DNA from: Kiritimatiellia bacterium
GTDB taxonomy: Bacteria > Verrucomicrobiota > Kiritimatiellia > RFP12 > UBA1067
Assembly: GCA_017936245.1 (NCBI GenBank)
Contig: JAGBFY010000097.1
Location: 1 to 6,851 of the forward strand
Length of the DNA: 6,851 bases
Reading direction: 5' to 3'
Shown here: positions 1 to 5,969 of the stretch, in pieces
Layout: each line of letters opens with the position of its first letter
How positions within the stretch are numbered: position 1 is the first letter of the stretch
The notes under the pieces: generated by a model
Databases searched by the model: none
The model's input: the letters and a program-made list of their open reading frames with translations, nothing else
What the model was told of the DNA's origin: nothing
Position numbers and translations under genes: made by a program

Positions 1-287
1 GCTGTTCTTCGATCAAAATTCCGCTGCCGGGGAGAGAAGCCCCGCAGCCAATGAAACAGGGGGTCAAATGAGGTTATGCCGCGAACGAATACCCACAGTC
101 ATGCACGAAGAGCCACAAAAAGCCGCCTGCATTTTGGAATTAGACATAAACCTATCTCCTATTACCATTGAACATCGGAACATTGTGATCTCATGTGAGA
201 AACCCAAACTCCCGATTTTTCAACCACGTTTATGAATGATATCACAATGGACATCCCGCGTCAATCCTATCTTCGAAAAGCAATGTA
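1..287. other. Left-edge region without a firm gene
   Basis: No recognisable protein is encoded here. Two weak coding hints conflict. On the plus strand a frame is open from base 2 to a TGA at 233-235 (77 codons, no start visible inside the window edge, first codon positions richest in GC), so it could be the tail of a gene entering from the left. On the minus strand a 27-residue frame (64-147) starts at an ATG at 147 with a GGAG-type site about 8 to 12 bases upstream, but its product resembles nothing I know. A 9-base inverted repeat (CATTGTGAT at 181-189, ATCACAATG at 241-249) and an 8-base palindrome TGATATCA (237-244) also lie here. I cannot choose between intergenic DNA and a gene fragment. 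Confidence 0.35.
23..48 (-). terminator. GC-rich hairpin, possible weak terminator
   Basis: GCTGCCGGGG (23-32) pairs with CCCCGCAGC (40-48) as a 9-pair stem with one bulged C and a 7-base loop. Read on the minus strand the stem is followed by GGAATTTTG, so a short T run sits four bases past the stem. That fits, weakly, a factor-independent terminator for leftward transcription. It lies more than 400 bases beyond the nuclease stop and the T run is poor, so the hairpin is certain but the function is not. Confidence 0.25.
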
Positions 288-425
288 CGTCACTGAACTG
301 AACAGCGTAAAGTTATCCCATGAGGGGCAACGTCCCCGTTGCCCGGTTCGCCATTGCTTTATCTGCTTTTTTTGGGGCAACGAGGACACAGCCCCTCCCT
401 GTTTAAGGGACGTGGTTCAGTGACG
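288..425. repeat. 138-bp MITE-like element with 11-bp terminal inverted repeats
   Basis: CGTCACTGAAC at 288-298 is exactly repeated in inverse as GTTCAGTGACG at 415-425. Inside are a perfect 8-pair hairpin with a 4-base loop (GGGCAACG 325-332, CGTTGCCC 337-344), a second inverted pair (GAGGGGC 322-328, GCCCCTC 391-397) and a direct repeat GGGGCAACG (324-332 and 374-382). No convincing target-site duplication flanks it. The short plus frame across it (232-423) has no protein character. The right end matches part of the repeat region at 3289-3327, which supports a dispersed repeat family. It could be a non-autonomous transposon remnant or a REP/BIME-like structured element; no transposase is in the window. 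Confidence 0.55.
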
Positions 426-456
426 CATTACAGCAAAAACGGCAATTTCTATGCGT
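422..456. other. Inverted repeat downstream of the nuclease operon
   Basis: GACGCAT (422-428) pairs with ATGCGTC (450-456) across a 21-base loop. It overlaps the outer end of the neighbouring 138-base element and lies 25 bases past the nuclease stop codon. No T run follows on the minus strand, so it is not a standard intrinsic terminator. It may stabilise the 3' end of the operon transcript, or be part of a longer form of the repeat. Confidence 0.3.
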
Positions 457-480
457 CGTCCGTCCTTTCAGCAGTTCTGG

Positions 481-1533
481 TCAAAAGAATCTCAATCCGA
501 TCAACTTGAATATGTCGATGAAACGGACCGGCCAAAGGCGGGTAGGCAGATGCGCCTCGATGGGCTTCTCGAAGAAATTGGGAAGATCCGCAAGAAGGTC
601 AAGACCCGTCCTGCGCTCAAGCTCATCGACCGTTACGATATTGTGAACCGGAAAGGCGGAGAAAGGGATGTCCTTCGGCATATACAGCGCCAATGCCCTG
701 ACGCCATCCTCCGCTTTGGAGACTATCAACTGCCAGTAGGCCTTTGGCACATCAATCCCGGAAGGCAGACGATCCTCCGGATCTCCTGGCACACACCCTA
801 CAATAACCCATATCTCTCCGTATTTGGCAGTCCACAGATCAGCGATACGGTGCTCGATCTCGCGCCAAGGGCCGCGGTTCAACCCGGGTTTCTGCGGAGA
901 TATGTTGGACATGTAGAACGTATCCTTCTGGGCCTCGGTGCCGAATCTTGTCGCTATCGCGTAATTGGGCGCCATGTGCCCCCGGTCATATCCGGAACCC
1001 TTGTACGCCGATGCAGAAGGCGAACCCGGCGCAGATGGATCTGCACGGAACTGCGGACGTTTCCCCGCCTCATACGCCTTCTCGGCGGGCACATGATATG
1101 CCACCCAAAGCGGGTGTTTGAGAGAAGGAGACCAACCGACAACGAACTCCCCGCGATTGATCATCTGCACATCCGAAACGGATGGAGCCCCGATGCGCAC
1201 TGGAGGTCCTGCAAAAAACACGGAACCAGAAGGAGCCGGCTCGTCAAGATCATACACCGCATCCTGCCCCGTAAATCCGAGGCCGTCTGTTACCATAACC
1301 GCACGGTCGCCGAAATACTCTAGCGGACCTGTAATGAGACGCGGCCAGTCATCGCGCTTATCAGATATCCACTGCCAGGTATGGCTTACGTACCAACCTC
1401 CGATGACAGACAGTAGCACATACGCCACGGCTGTCATCAGCACGAACCTACGCATGAACATGCGGAGAGGGTTGACCTTTCCGCCCTTCTTCCTTTTTCC
1501 GCGTTTTGCAGTAGGTTTTGCGGATTTCTTCAT
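481..1533 (-). CDS. Membrane-anchored DNA/RNA non-specific endonuclease
   Basis: Predicted sugar-non-specific nuclease of the beta-beta-alpha-Me (NUC1/Serratia nuclease) family, which cuts DNA and RNA using one divalent metal ion. Seen in the 350-residue product: a very basic N-terminus (residues 2-20), one membrane segment at about 29-48, then the catalytic domain at about 120-310. The DRGH motif is at 183-186 with His186 as the expected general base; SNISPQ is at 209-214; Asn219 and Glu227 in the following LNRGPWREIE stretch match the spacing of the family metal ligand and helix glutamate. The basic start and single segment suggest N-in topology, placing the nuclease outside the cytoplasmic membrane (inference). 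The ATG overlaps the previous stop by 4 bases (ATGA) and has a GGAG site (1542-1545) eight bases upstream, so it is the last gene of the mutarotase operon. Likely roles are degrading external nucleic acids for nutrients or as defence. All key residues are present. Confidence 0.9.
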   Translation of the reverse strand: MKKSAKPTAKRGKRKKGGKVNPLRMFMRRFVLMTAVAYVLLSVIGGWYVSHTWQWISDKRDDWPRLITGPLEYFGDRAVMVTDGLGFTGQDAVYDLDEPAPSGSVFFAGPPVRIGAPSVSDVQMINRGEFVVGWSPSLKHPLWVAYHVPAEKAYEAGKRPQFRADPSAPGSPSASAYKGSGYDRGHMAPNYAIATRFGTEAQKDTFYMSNISPQKPGLNRGPWREIEHRIADLWTAKYGEIWVIVGCVPGDPEDRLPSGIDVPKAYWQLIVSKAEDGVRALALYMPKDIPFSAFPVHNIVTVDELERRTGLDLLADLPNFFEKPIEAHLPTRLWPVRFIDIFKLIGLRFF

Positions 1534-2108
1534 GTCTCAATCTCCGGATGTTTACGAAGAACGTAAGTGTAGATGCCGTCTATCGCCGCGGTGAACTCCG
1601 CTGTTGTGAAGGCATTGTCGGCAAGTTCCGCATGTGGATCCGGAAGAATCGACACCCTCGCTATTGGAGGCCGGACCGGAAACCGTGACAGAGTATCCTC
1701 ATCCGGAACAATAACTGCGGATGCATACCCCAGTGACCGCCGGTCAATGGACTCAGGATGATGGATCTCCGCTATGTACGCAAACCGGCTCAATGTCACC
1801 CTGTCAATTGCGCACGCTATACCCACCCCCTCATCCATGCCATGCAAAACCGTGTAGTTACCTCCCGTGGCGAGAGCCACTCCGCGAAGGAACATGGCAA
1901 GCTTGCGGCAGGGAAGAAACCGCGGAACGGTGAAAACGCGTACATCATGCGCAAGCGTGGCCGCAAGGATGGGGCTGGCGACCGGAGTAAGCACGTCCAC
2001 CGCCCAACCGTTGCGGCGAAGAGCCGCTACCGTATCCTGAACGCGAAGCGTCTCCTGCGCAGACGTGCAGTTGCGGACAGACGTCACTATGAGTGCGGAC
2101 TTCTTCAC
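1530..2108 (-). CDS. Half-length GT4-like glycosyltransferase N-domain protein
   Basis: The 192-residue product looks like the acceptor-side Rossmann domain of a GT-B fold, GT4-type glycosyltransferase. Seen: a first beta strand and turn (KKSALIVTSVRN, 2-13), a helix with QDTVAALRRNGWAVDVLTP (24-42), IAEIHHPES (112-120), and a YASAVIVPDEDTLSRF stretch (128-143) typical of the domain end before the linker (RVSILPDPHAE, 151-161). The family is normally about 350 to 400 residues; here the nucleotide-sugar binding C-terminal domain is absent. The protein closes with a helix (170-186) that may stand for the terminal cross-over helix of GT-B enzymes (inference). It starts with GTG overlapping the mutarotase stop (GTGA) and ends overlapping the nuclease start (ATGA), so the shortened frame is embedded in an intact coupled operon rather than being an obvious pseudogene. 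No clear ribosome site precedes the GTG; translation probably depends on coupling. Catalytic activity alone is doubtful. Confidence 0.65.
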   Translation of the reverse strand: MKKSALIVTSVRNCTSAQETLRVQDTVAALRRNGWAVDVLTPVASPILAATLAHDVRVFTVPRFLPCRKLAMFLRGVALATGGNYTVLHGMDEGVGIACAIDRVTLSRFAYIAEIHHPESIDRRSLGYASAVIVPDEDTLSRFPVRPPIARVSILPDPHAELADNAFTTAEFTAAIDGIYTYVLRKHPEIET

Positions 2109-3010
2109 TTTTCAGGAACGGCCTGAATCGCCATGAGAAGTTCATGGGATTCGCCAGGGGCGATCTTGATGGTTGCGTCTTCCTTGAAGAGCGTTGCTGG
2201 CTCAACACATATGAACTTCTTCCAGTCGTCCGCGCCAAGATTGCGGTTAGGAAGATCTTCAGGACCAGGGTTCCAGCATACCAGCTTTACGTTCCCGCGG
2301 GAGGCTATCGCAATCGCCCGGCGAAGTCCAGGATCGAGAATGGCGAATTCACTCTTCTTGACGGTGAACACATGATCGTATTCGGTGTTGAACACGAGAT
2401 CCCCTGTCCACACGGCATCGGCGACACGCGTCTTGCGGGCATCGCAGAAATTGCATCCGTCCACACCACGCACCGTAACCGCATCGCGGTCACGCACGAG
2501 AAAATACGGATGGAAGCCTTCCGTTATCTCGAACGGCACATCGCCGGAGTTGGTCGTCTTAAGCCCCAGATTGAGCTTCATGGACACAGAGACCTTAAGC
2601 TGAAGCTCGAAATCATAGGGCCAAAGCTTCTTCGTCTCATCCGTGCAGTCAAGCACGAGCGTCAATTCCGTGATATCTTCAGAATATTCGCTGCCTGTCA
2701 CACGCCAAAGGCTGCGACGGGCGAAGCCGTGCCCATACGATCCTTCCGGACCATTCTTGCCGAACCAGGGCCAGCATATTGGAATGCCGCCATGGTCCGC
2801 CTTATCAGCTCCGAATTCGACGGTGGACGGAGTGAAGAGCACGGGAAAGTTCCCGGTGGGCCTATAGGAAAGCACCTGAGCACCGAAAAGTGACAGCTCC
2901 GCGCTGCCGTACTGGTTGGCAAGCGCGACAATCGGATAGCCCTGCGGCCCGTCACGGAACACGATGCGTCCGGGGGCTCCATATCGTTTATTCAGTTCTT
3001 CGCAATTCAT
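2105..3010 (-). CDS. yeaD: D-hexose-6-phosphate mutarotase (glucose-6-phosphate 1-epimerase, YeaD-like)
   Basis: Aldose-1-epimerase superfamily enzyme that interconverts alpha and beta anomers of hexose 6-phosphates in the cytoplasm. The 301-residue product has the family signatures in order: GGIPICWPWFG (74-84), HGFAR (94-98) with His94 in the substrate pocket, GFHPYF (165-170) with His167 as the expected catalytic acid, VCWNPG (244-249) and FICVEPA (266-272) with Glu270 as the expected base. Length is normal for the family and there is no signal peptide. The ATG at 3010 is preferred over an in-frame TTG at 3046, which would add 12 atypical residues and begin inside the -35 box. A TATAAT box lies 7 bases upstream of the ATG and no Shine-Dalgarno site is seen, so the message may be leaderless. 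It is the first gene of the operon, followed by the glycosyltransferase-like gene with a GTGA overlap. The gene symbol is by family analogy (yeaD), not confirmed. Confidence 0.92.
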   Translation of the reverse strand: MNCEELNKRYGAPGRIVFRDGPQGYPIVALANQYGSAELSLFGAQVLSYRPTGNFPVLFTPSTVEFGADKADHGGIPICWPWFGKNGPEGSYGHGFARRSLWRVTGSEYSEDITELTLVLDCTDETKKLWPYDFELQLKVSVSMKLNLGLKTTNSGDVPFEITEGFHPYFLVRDRDAVTVRGVDGCNFCDARKTRVADAVWTGDLVFNTEYDHVFTVKKSEFAILDPGLRRAIAIASRGNVKLVCWNPGPEDLPNRNLGADDWKKFICVEPATLFKEDATIKIAPGESHELLMAIQAVPEK

Positions 3011-3017
3011 GTGCTGA

Positions 3018-3046
3018 ATTATACCAAAACCCACCCCATACAACAA
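3018..3046 (-). promoter_or_regulatory. Sigma70-type promoter of the mutarotase operon
   Basis: On the minus strand TTGTTG (3046-3041) is separated by exactly 17 bases from a perfect TATAAT (3023-3018). The mutarotase ATG follows 7 bases later, so the expected start of transcription falls at or next to the A of the ATG. The -10 is consensus and the -35 matches TTGACA at three of six positions. No operator-like symmetry is obvious around it. Confidence 0.65.
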
Positions 3047-3059
3047 TCACGCTGTTGCA

Positions 3060-3290
3060 TCATCGCAAAATGACCGTAAAGGCGAAGGATTTCATCTTGG
3101 CAGAGCCTATTTCAGCGCACCCCGTATCGGATTCTCCTGGCTCATACACAAAAGAAACCGATCCGGAAGCATTCAAGCTCTTGTAGGAGAACACCTGCTC
3201 TCCATCGGCAAGCGTGTACGAAGCGGCGGTTTCGCCGTTCTTCACGACATACAACACACCATTGCCCGTAACCTTGACCGGGATTTCCGC
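3060..3290 (-). pseudogene. C-terminal remnant of a secreted/surface protein
   Basis: About 76 residues, from DAEIPVKV to the final TVILR before the TGA at 3060, read like the beta-rich C-terminal domain of a large surface protein: alternating hydrophobic strands (GVLYVVKNG, ASYTLADGEQVFSY, SVSFVYEPGESDTG) and a short hydrophobic-Arg end. The frame stays open further upstream to about 3440, but that part has the odd composition of the neighbouring repeat and not of a protein. No start codon with a ribosome site serves the domain: the nearest in-frame ATG (3318) is preceded by a C-rich stretch. The domain begins exactly where a repeat terminus (3289-3298) ends, suggesting that the rest of the gene was removed or cut off there. 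Its tail resembles that of the 789-residue protein next door, so it may be the end of a lost paralogue. An expressed small protein is possible but unlikely. Confidence 0.5.
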
Positions 3291-3598
3291 GTCACTGATC
3301 CGCGTCCTCGTTTGCATTGGGAGGGGCAGCATCCAACTGGTTAGATGTGACATCCTTCCCACGTCCCCTGTCAGGCGAGTGCCGGATGAGGATTCAACAC
3401 ACGGCAGAACAAAGCCACCGGCACGTCGGGAACGGCGCACCTTTTTGTGCCCAGTCTCTTACGTCCTGCGACGGACGATTCTTCGCCCTCTTCCACATCG
3501 TGGCGGCAGGGCGACGGGCGGTGGATCGCGGCAGGGCGAACCGCATATTCCCTATGGCGCATGAAAGATGGCACACAGAGTCGGCAACTGACAGGAAG
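3289..3598. repeat. GC-rich dispersed-repeat region
   Basis: This stretch between the 789-residue gene and the remnant shows no credible gene; short frames on both strands overlap each other and have arginine/proline/cysteine-rich, non-protein character. Its left end (3289-3307) matches the right end of the 138-base element (408-426, inverted) at 17 of 19 bases, and GGGAGGGGC (3319-3327) and GGCGAACCG (3535-3543) match that element's 391-399 and 344-352 in the same relative order. It also holds a 12-base direct repeat GCGGCAGGGCGA (3503-3514 and 3528-3539, 25-base period) and a small palindrome around CGTCCTGCGACGGACG. I read it as a longer or composite copy of the same dispersed repeat; the right boundary is unclear. 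Confidence 0.45.
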
Positions 3599-3603
3599 TC
3601 AGC
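3589..3603. other. Small hairpin at the stop of the surface-protein gene
   Basis: CTGAC and GTCAG form a perfect 5-pair stem with a 5-base loop across the TGA stop of the 789-residue gene. No T run follows, so it is not a standard terminator. It could contribute to transcript-end stability or be chance. Confidence 0.2.
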
Positions 3604-5968
3604 GTATCGATACGATTGTTCCTCGGTTTCGCGACTCAAGCGCAACAGTTGTCCAGCCCTTTTCAATGTCTTTGGCAATGACATATTTCACCGGCAAGGT
3701 TGGCCAGACGCGGAGATCTCTAAGCGGAGGCATCATTGCCATAACCGATTCCACGGCAGAACTCTTCACCGTAAACAGTGCATTTGTCGCGACTTTAGGA
3801 GCTATTGCATCTTCCGGTTCCGCAACGGAAATCGGCAGATGCGACTGACCGCCAAGAAGCACAAACGGCTCATCCACACCGACATTCCTTAGCCCATAAC
3901 GTCTAAAATCCTCGTTCTCCGTATTTGTAGTGTCGACCACAAGCCGAGTCCCTTTCGCCCATGACGTAACCGATCCGGACAGCGCATCAGCATTTTCAAT
4001 CCGGACAGTGCCGTTCACCACCTCCACAAGGTTGGATCCTATGCGCGGGACATCGCACACGTCTCCGCCATCAGAGGCCTCATGACTCATCACGTTGCCA
4101 AGGACAAGCGTACCTTCTCCATCCTTCCAGAGTTTTCCGCTCAAAAGAAGCGGCTGACGGACGTCAAGCACAGCCCCGTTCGTGACATTGAAGCATGCCC
4201 GCTCAAAGACATACACGCCCCTGTTGAGATTATCGGCAAGAACAACGTTTGCCGAACTGTTGGTAACAGAAAGAAAAGCAAGATCCGCCATTGTAAGTGC
4301 GCGGGGATTGAACTCAGTCATTTTACCACCCAGATTCCTGCTATCATTGACGATAAGCGTAGGGTGTCTCATGTTGTAGCTGATATACGACTTGTTAAGT
4401 TCCTGACGTACTTTTATGGCACCCTGAAAATTGGTATTGACCCCTGAAAGCTCATACCCGGCGACGATCGCACTGCTGCTGGTGTTTATACCGCACATGT
4501 CAATCACCGCAGAGCCATCAATCTCCCCTTCCAGGCGCAGAACCTGATTCTTGTACGCGAACAGCCTCAAAACTCCATCCATAAAGTGGAACTTTTCCGA
4601 CTTCACCGTAACGACACCATCATTACCTGCAGTGGTACTTACAGAGGAAGTTACGCTGGAATAGAATAACGGAACAGAAAAACTAGATGTCGTAATGCGC
4701 AGATTGCCACTCTTCAGCCATAATGCAGACCCCGGAAAAACGTAATCGGTTCCCGGTTCCTTAAGAGTACGCAGGTATGTTGAGGTCTTGTATGACGCAT
4801 TGGGATGGGGCGTATGCTTATCCGACCATGCAAGCGCATTGGTAAGAGAAGAACCCTGTCCGGCTCTGTTCTCATGAGGATGCCCTTCATCGGTATAGAA
4901 GGATTCCTGCCATACGTCATATGTGACCAAATACAAAGTGCGAAGCCCAGTTTCTTCATCAACGGCAACTTCAAGACGCAGAAGAGGCGAGTACGGATCG
5001 TTTTCCGCGGATGGATTCACAAGATGAAAATCATCCTTTGTGAATGGGCTGTCAACTGCCCCCGCAAGCACTGGATAGCAATGAGAATCATCACCATTAA
5101 AGCCAGCCGGTATGCATAGCTCTACCGGACCATTCTCAACCGTTATCTTTCCCGTTGCATGTATGGTTCCGACAGCGAATGACGCCGGATCTGCATTCAC
5201 CTGAAATCTTGACCCCCGATGAAATGTTATCGATCCAACTCTTGTCCTCGTATCTGTACCTACGGTTGAAAGAACACCGCCGCGCCATACGGCGATATGG
5301 CAGGCGCTTGTTGAGGATATCAAGGTCAAACACGTGCCGAAATCCGCATCCACATTGTCATACGCCGATGTGACCGCAAGCGAACCGTCGTACCCGTTTA
5401 TGTTCTCAACCTGAAAGGTTGTTTTCCGGGCACATTGACTATTCCTGAACGGGTTTGGACCGAACACCACCGCACCATCGTCATCACCTGTAACCGGACC
5501 CGTTATCGTCATGGTATGACCTACATAATTCACATTGCCGATATAGAAAGCGAATGGATATTCAGGCGAAGAATCCACGAGAACAGGTCCTTCGAGCGTG
5601 ATGGCGCCATTGCGATTGAAATACCATGAACCCCTATCCAGTATCAACCCGACCGAATTGCCGGGGAAAGTCATCTTTGACGAGTCATGGCAAGCCTCCA
5701 TATACTTATCGTTATGTCCGATGCGGAGTGAATTACCTGTAAAGTCAATTCCTCTAAAGCGAATCCGCTCGCCGTCACGATCCGCGATCAGATCATCATC
5801 CGATGACGGCTCAACTCCATCGGCACCACCCCAATACCCCATATCACTCAACGGAGTCAAGCTGCCGGCAGAAGCCGACTTGGAAAGATGCCATGTGGCA
5901 GCGTCTGCCGTTGCCAGCACACCCAAAGAGAATACAGACGCAAGTATAATCCTGTACTCGTTCTTCAT
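3599..5968 (-). CDS. Large secreted beta-strand surface protein with PATR-like repeat
   Basis: The 789-residue product is predicted to be exported. It has a Sec signal peptide (KNEYR, then a hydrophobic core at about 7-21, cleavage likely after ADA at 21-23). The mature part is rich in Asn, Thr, Ser, Asp and short beta strands, as in a beta-helix. Two modules can be seen: one from about 24 (GYWGGADG, then FTGNSLRIG) and a second from about 350 (NALAWSDKH, then DYVFPGSALWL near 400-412), each beginning with a Trp-containing segment and a Phe-x-Gly-x-Ser/Ala-Leu turn. LWKDGEGTLVLG near 610-625 fits the autotransporter-associated (PATR) beta-strand repeat. No C-terminal outer-membrane barrel, LPXTG or PEP-CTERM is seen; it ends in a short VSIR tail. 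The ATG lies one base after the upstream stop, with AAGGAG (5977-5982) eight bases before it, so it is coupled to the glycosidase-like gene. Adhesion or glycan binding is plausible but not shown; specific function unknown. Confidence 0.85.
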   Translation of the reverse strand: MKNEYRIILASVFSLGVLATADAATWHLSKSASAGSLTPLSDMGYWGGADGVEPSSDDDLIADRDGERIRFRGIDFTGNSLRIGHNDKYMEACHDSSKMTFPGNSVGLILDRGSWYFNRNGAITLEGPVLVDSSPEYPFAFYIGNVNYVGHTMTITGPVTGDDDGAVVFGPNPFRNSQCARKTTFQVENINGYDGSLAVTSAYDNVDADFGTCLTLISSTSACHIAVWRGGVLSTVGTDTRTRVGSITFHRGSRFQVNADPASFAVGTIHATGKITVENGPVELCIPAGFNGDDSHCYPVLAGAVDSPFTKDDFHLVNPSAENDPYSPLLRLEVAVDEETGLRTLYLVTYDVWQESFYTDEGHPHENRAGQGSSLTNALAWSDKHTPHPNASYKTSTYLRTLKEPGTDYVFPGSALWLKSGNLRITTSSFSVPLFYSSVTSSVSTTAGNDGVVTVKSEKFHFMDGVLRLFAYKNQVLRLEGEIDGSAVIDMCGINTSSSAIVAGYELSGVNTNFQGAIKVRQELNKSYISYNMRHPTLIVNDSRNLGGKMTEFNPRALTMADLAFLSVTNSSANVVLADNLNRGVYVFERACFNVTNGAVLDVRQPLLLSGKLWKDGEGTLVLGNVMSHEASDGGDVCDVPRIGSNLVEVVNGTVRIENADALSGSVTSWAKGTRLVVDTTNTENEDFRRYGLRNVGVDEPFVLLGGQSHLPISVAEPEDAIAPKVATNALFTVKSSAVESVMAMMPPLRDLRVWPTLPVKYVIAKDIEKGWTTVALESRNRGTIVSIR

Positions 5969-5969
5969 A

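Noticed and set aside
324..373. Intrinsic terminator on the plus strand (hairpin followed by T7)
   Set aside because: The T run at 367-373 begins 23 bases after the stem ends, too far for a factor-independent terminator.
232..423. 63-codon open frame on the plus strand
   Set aside because: It runs through the inverted-repeat element, with hairpin sequence translated as if coding and no ribosome site.
451..1323. 290-codon open frame on the plus strand
   Set aside because: It is antisense to the nuclease gene, whose DRGH site and metal ligands are intact; the plus product is Arg/His-rich and featureless.
2093..2893. 266-codon open frame on the plus strand
   Set aside because: It is the shadow of the mutarotase gene, which carries all family signatures on the minus strand.
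3011..3046. Upstream TTG start for the mutarotase
   Set aside because: It would lie inside the -35 box and add 12 residues not typical of the family; the ATG at 3010 gives the normal length.
3503..3539. Possible CRISPR array
   Set aside because: There are only two 12-base units with a 13-base gap, far too short for CRISPR repeats and spacers, and no cas gene is present.
3317..3892. 191-codon open frame on the plus strand
   Set aside because: It spans repeat sequence and the antisense of the surface-protein C-terminus, and has no protein character.
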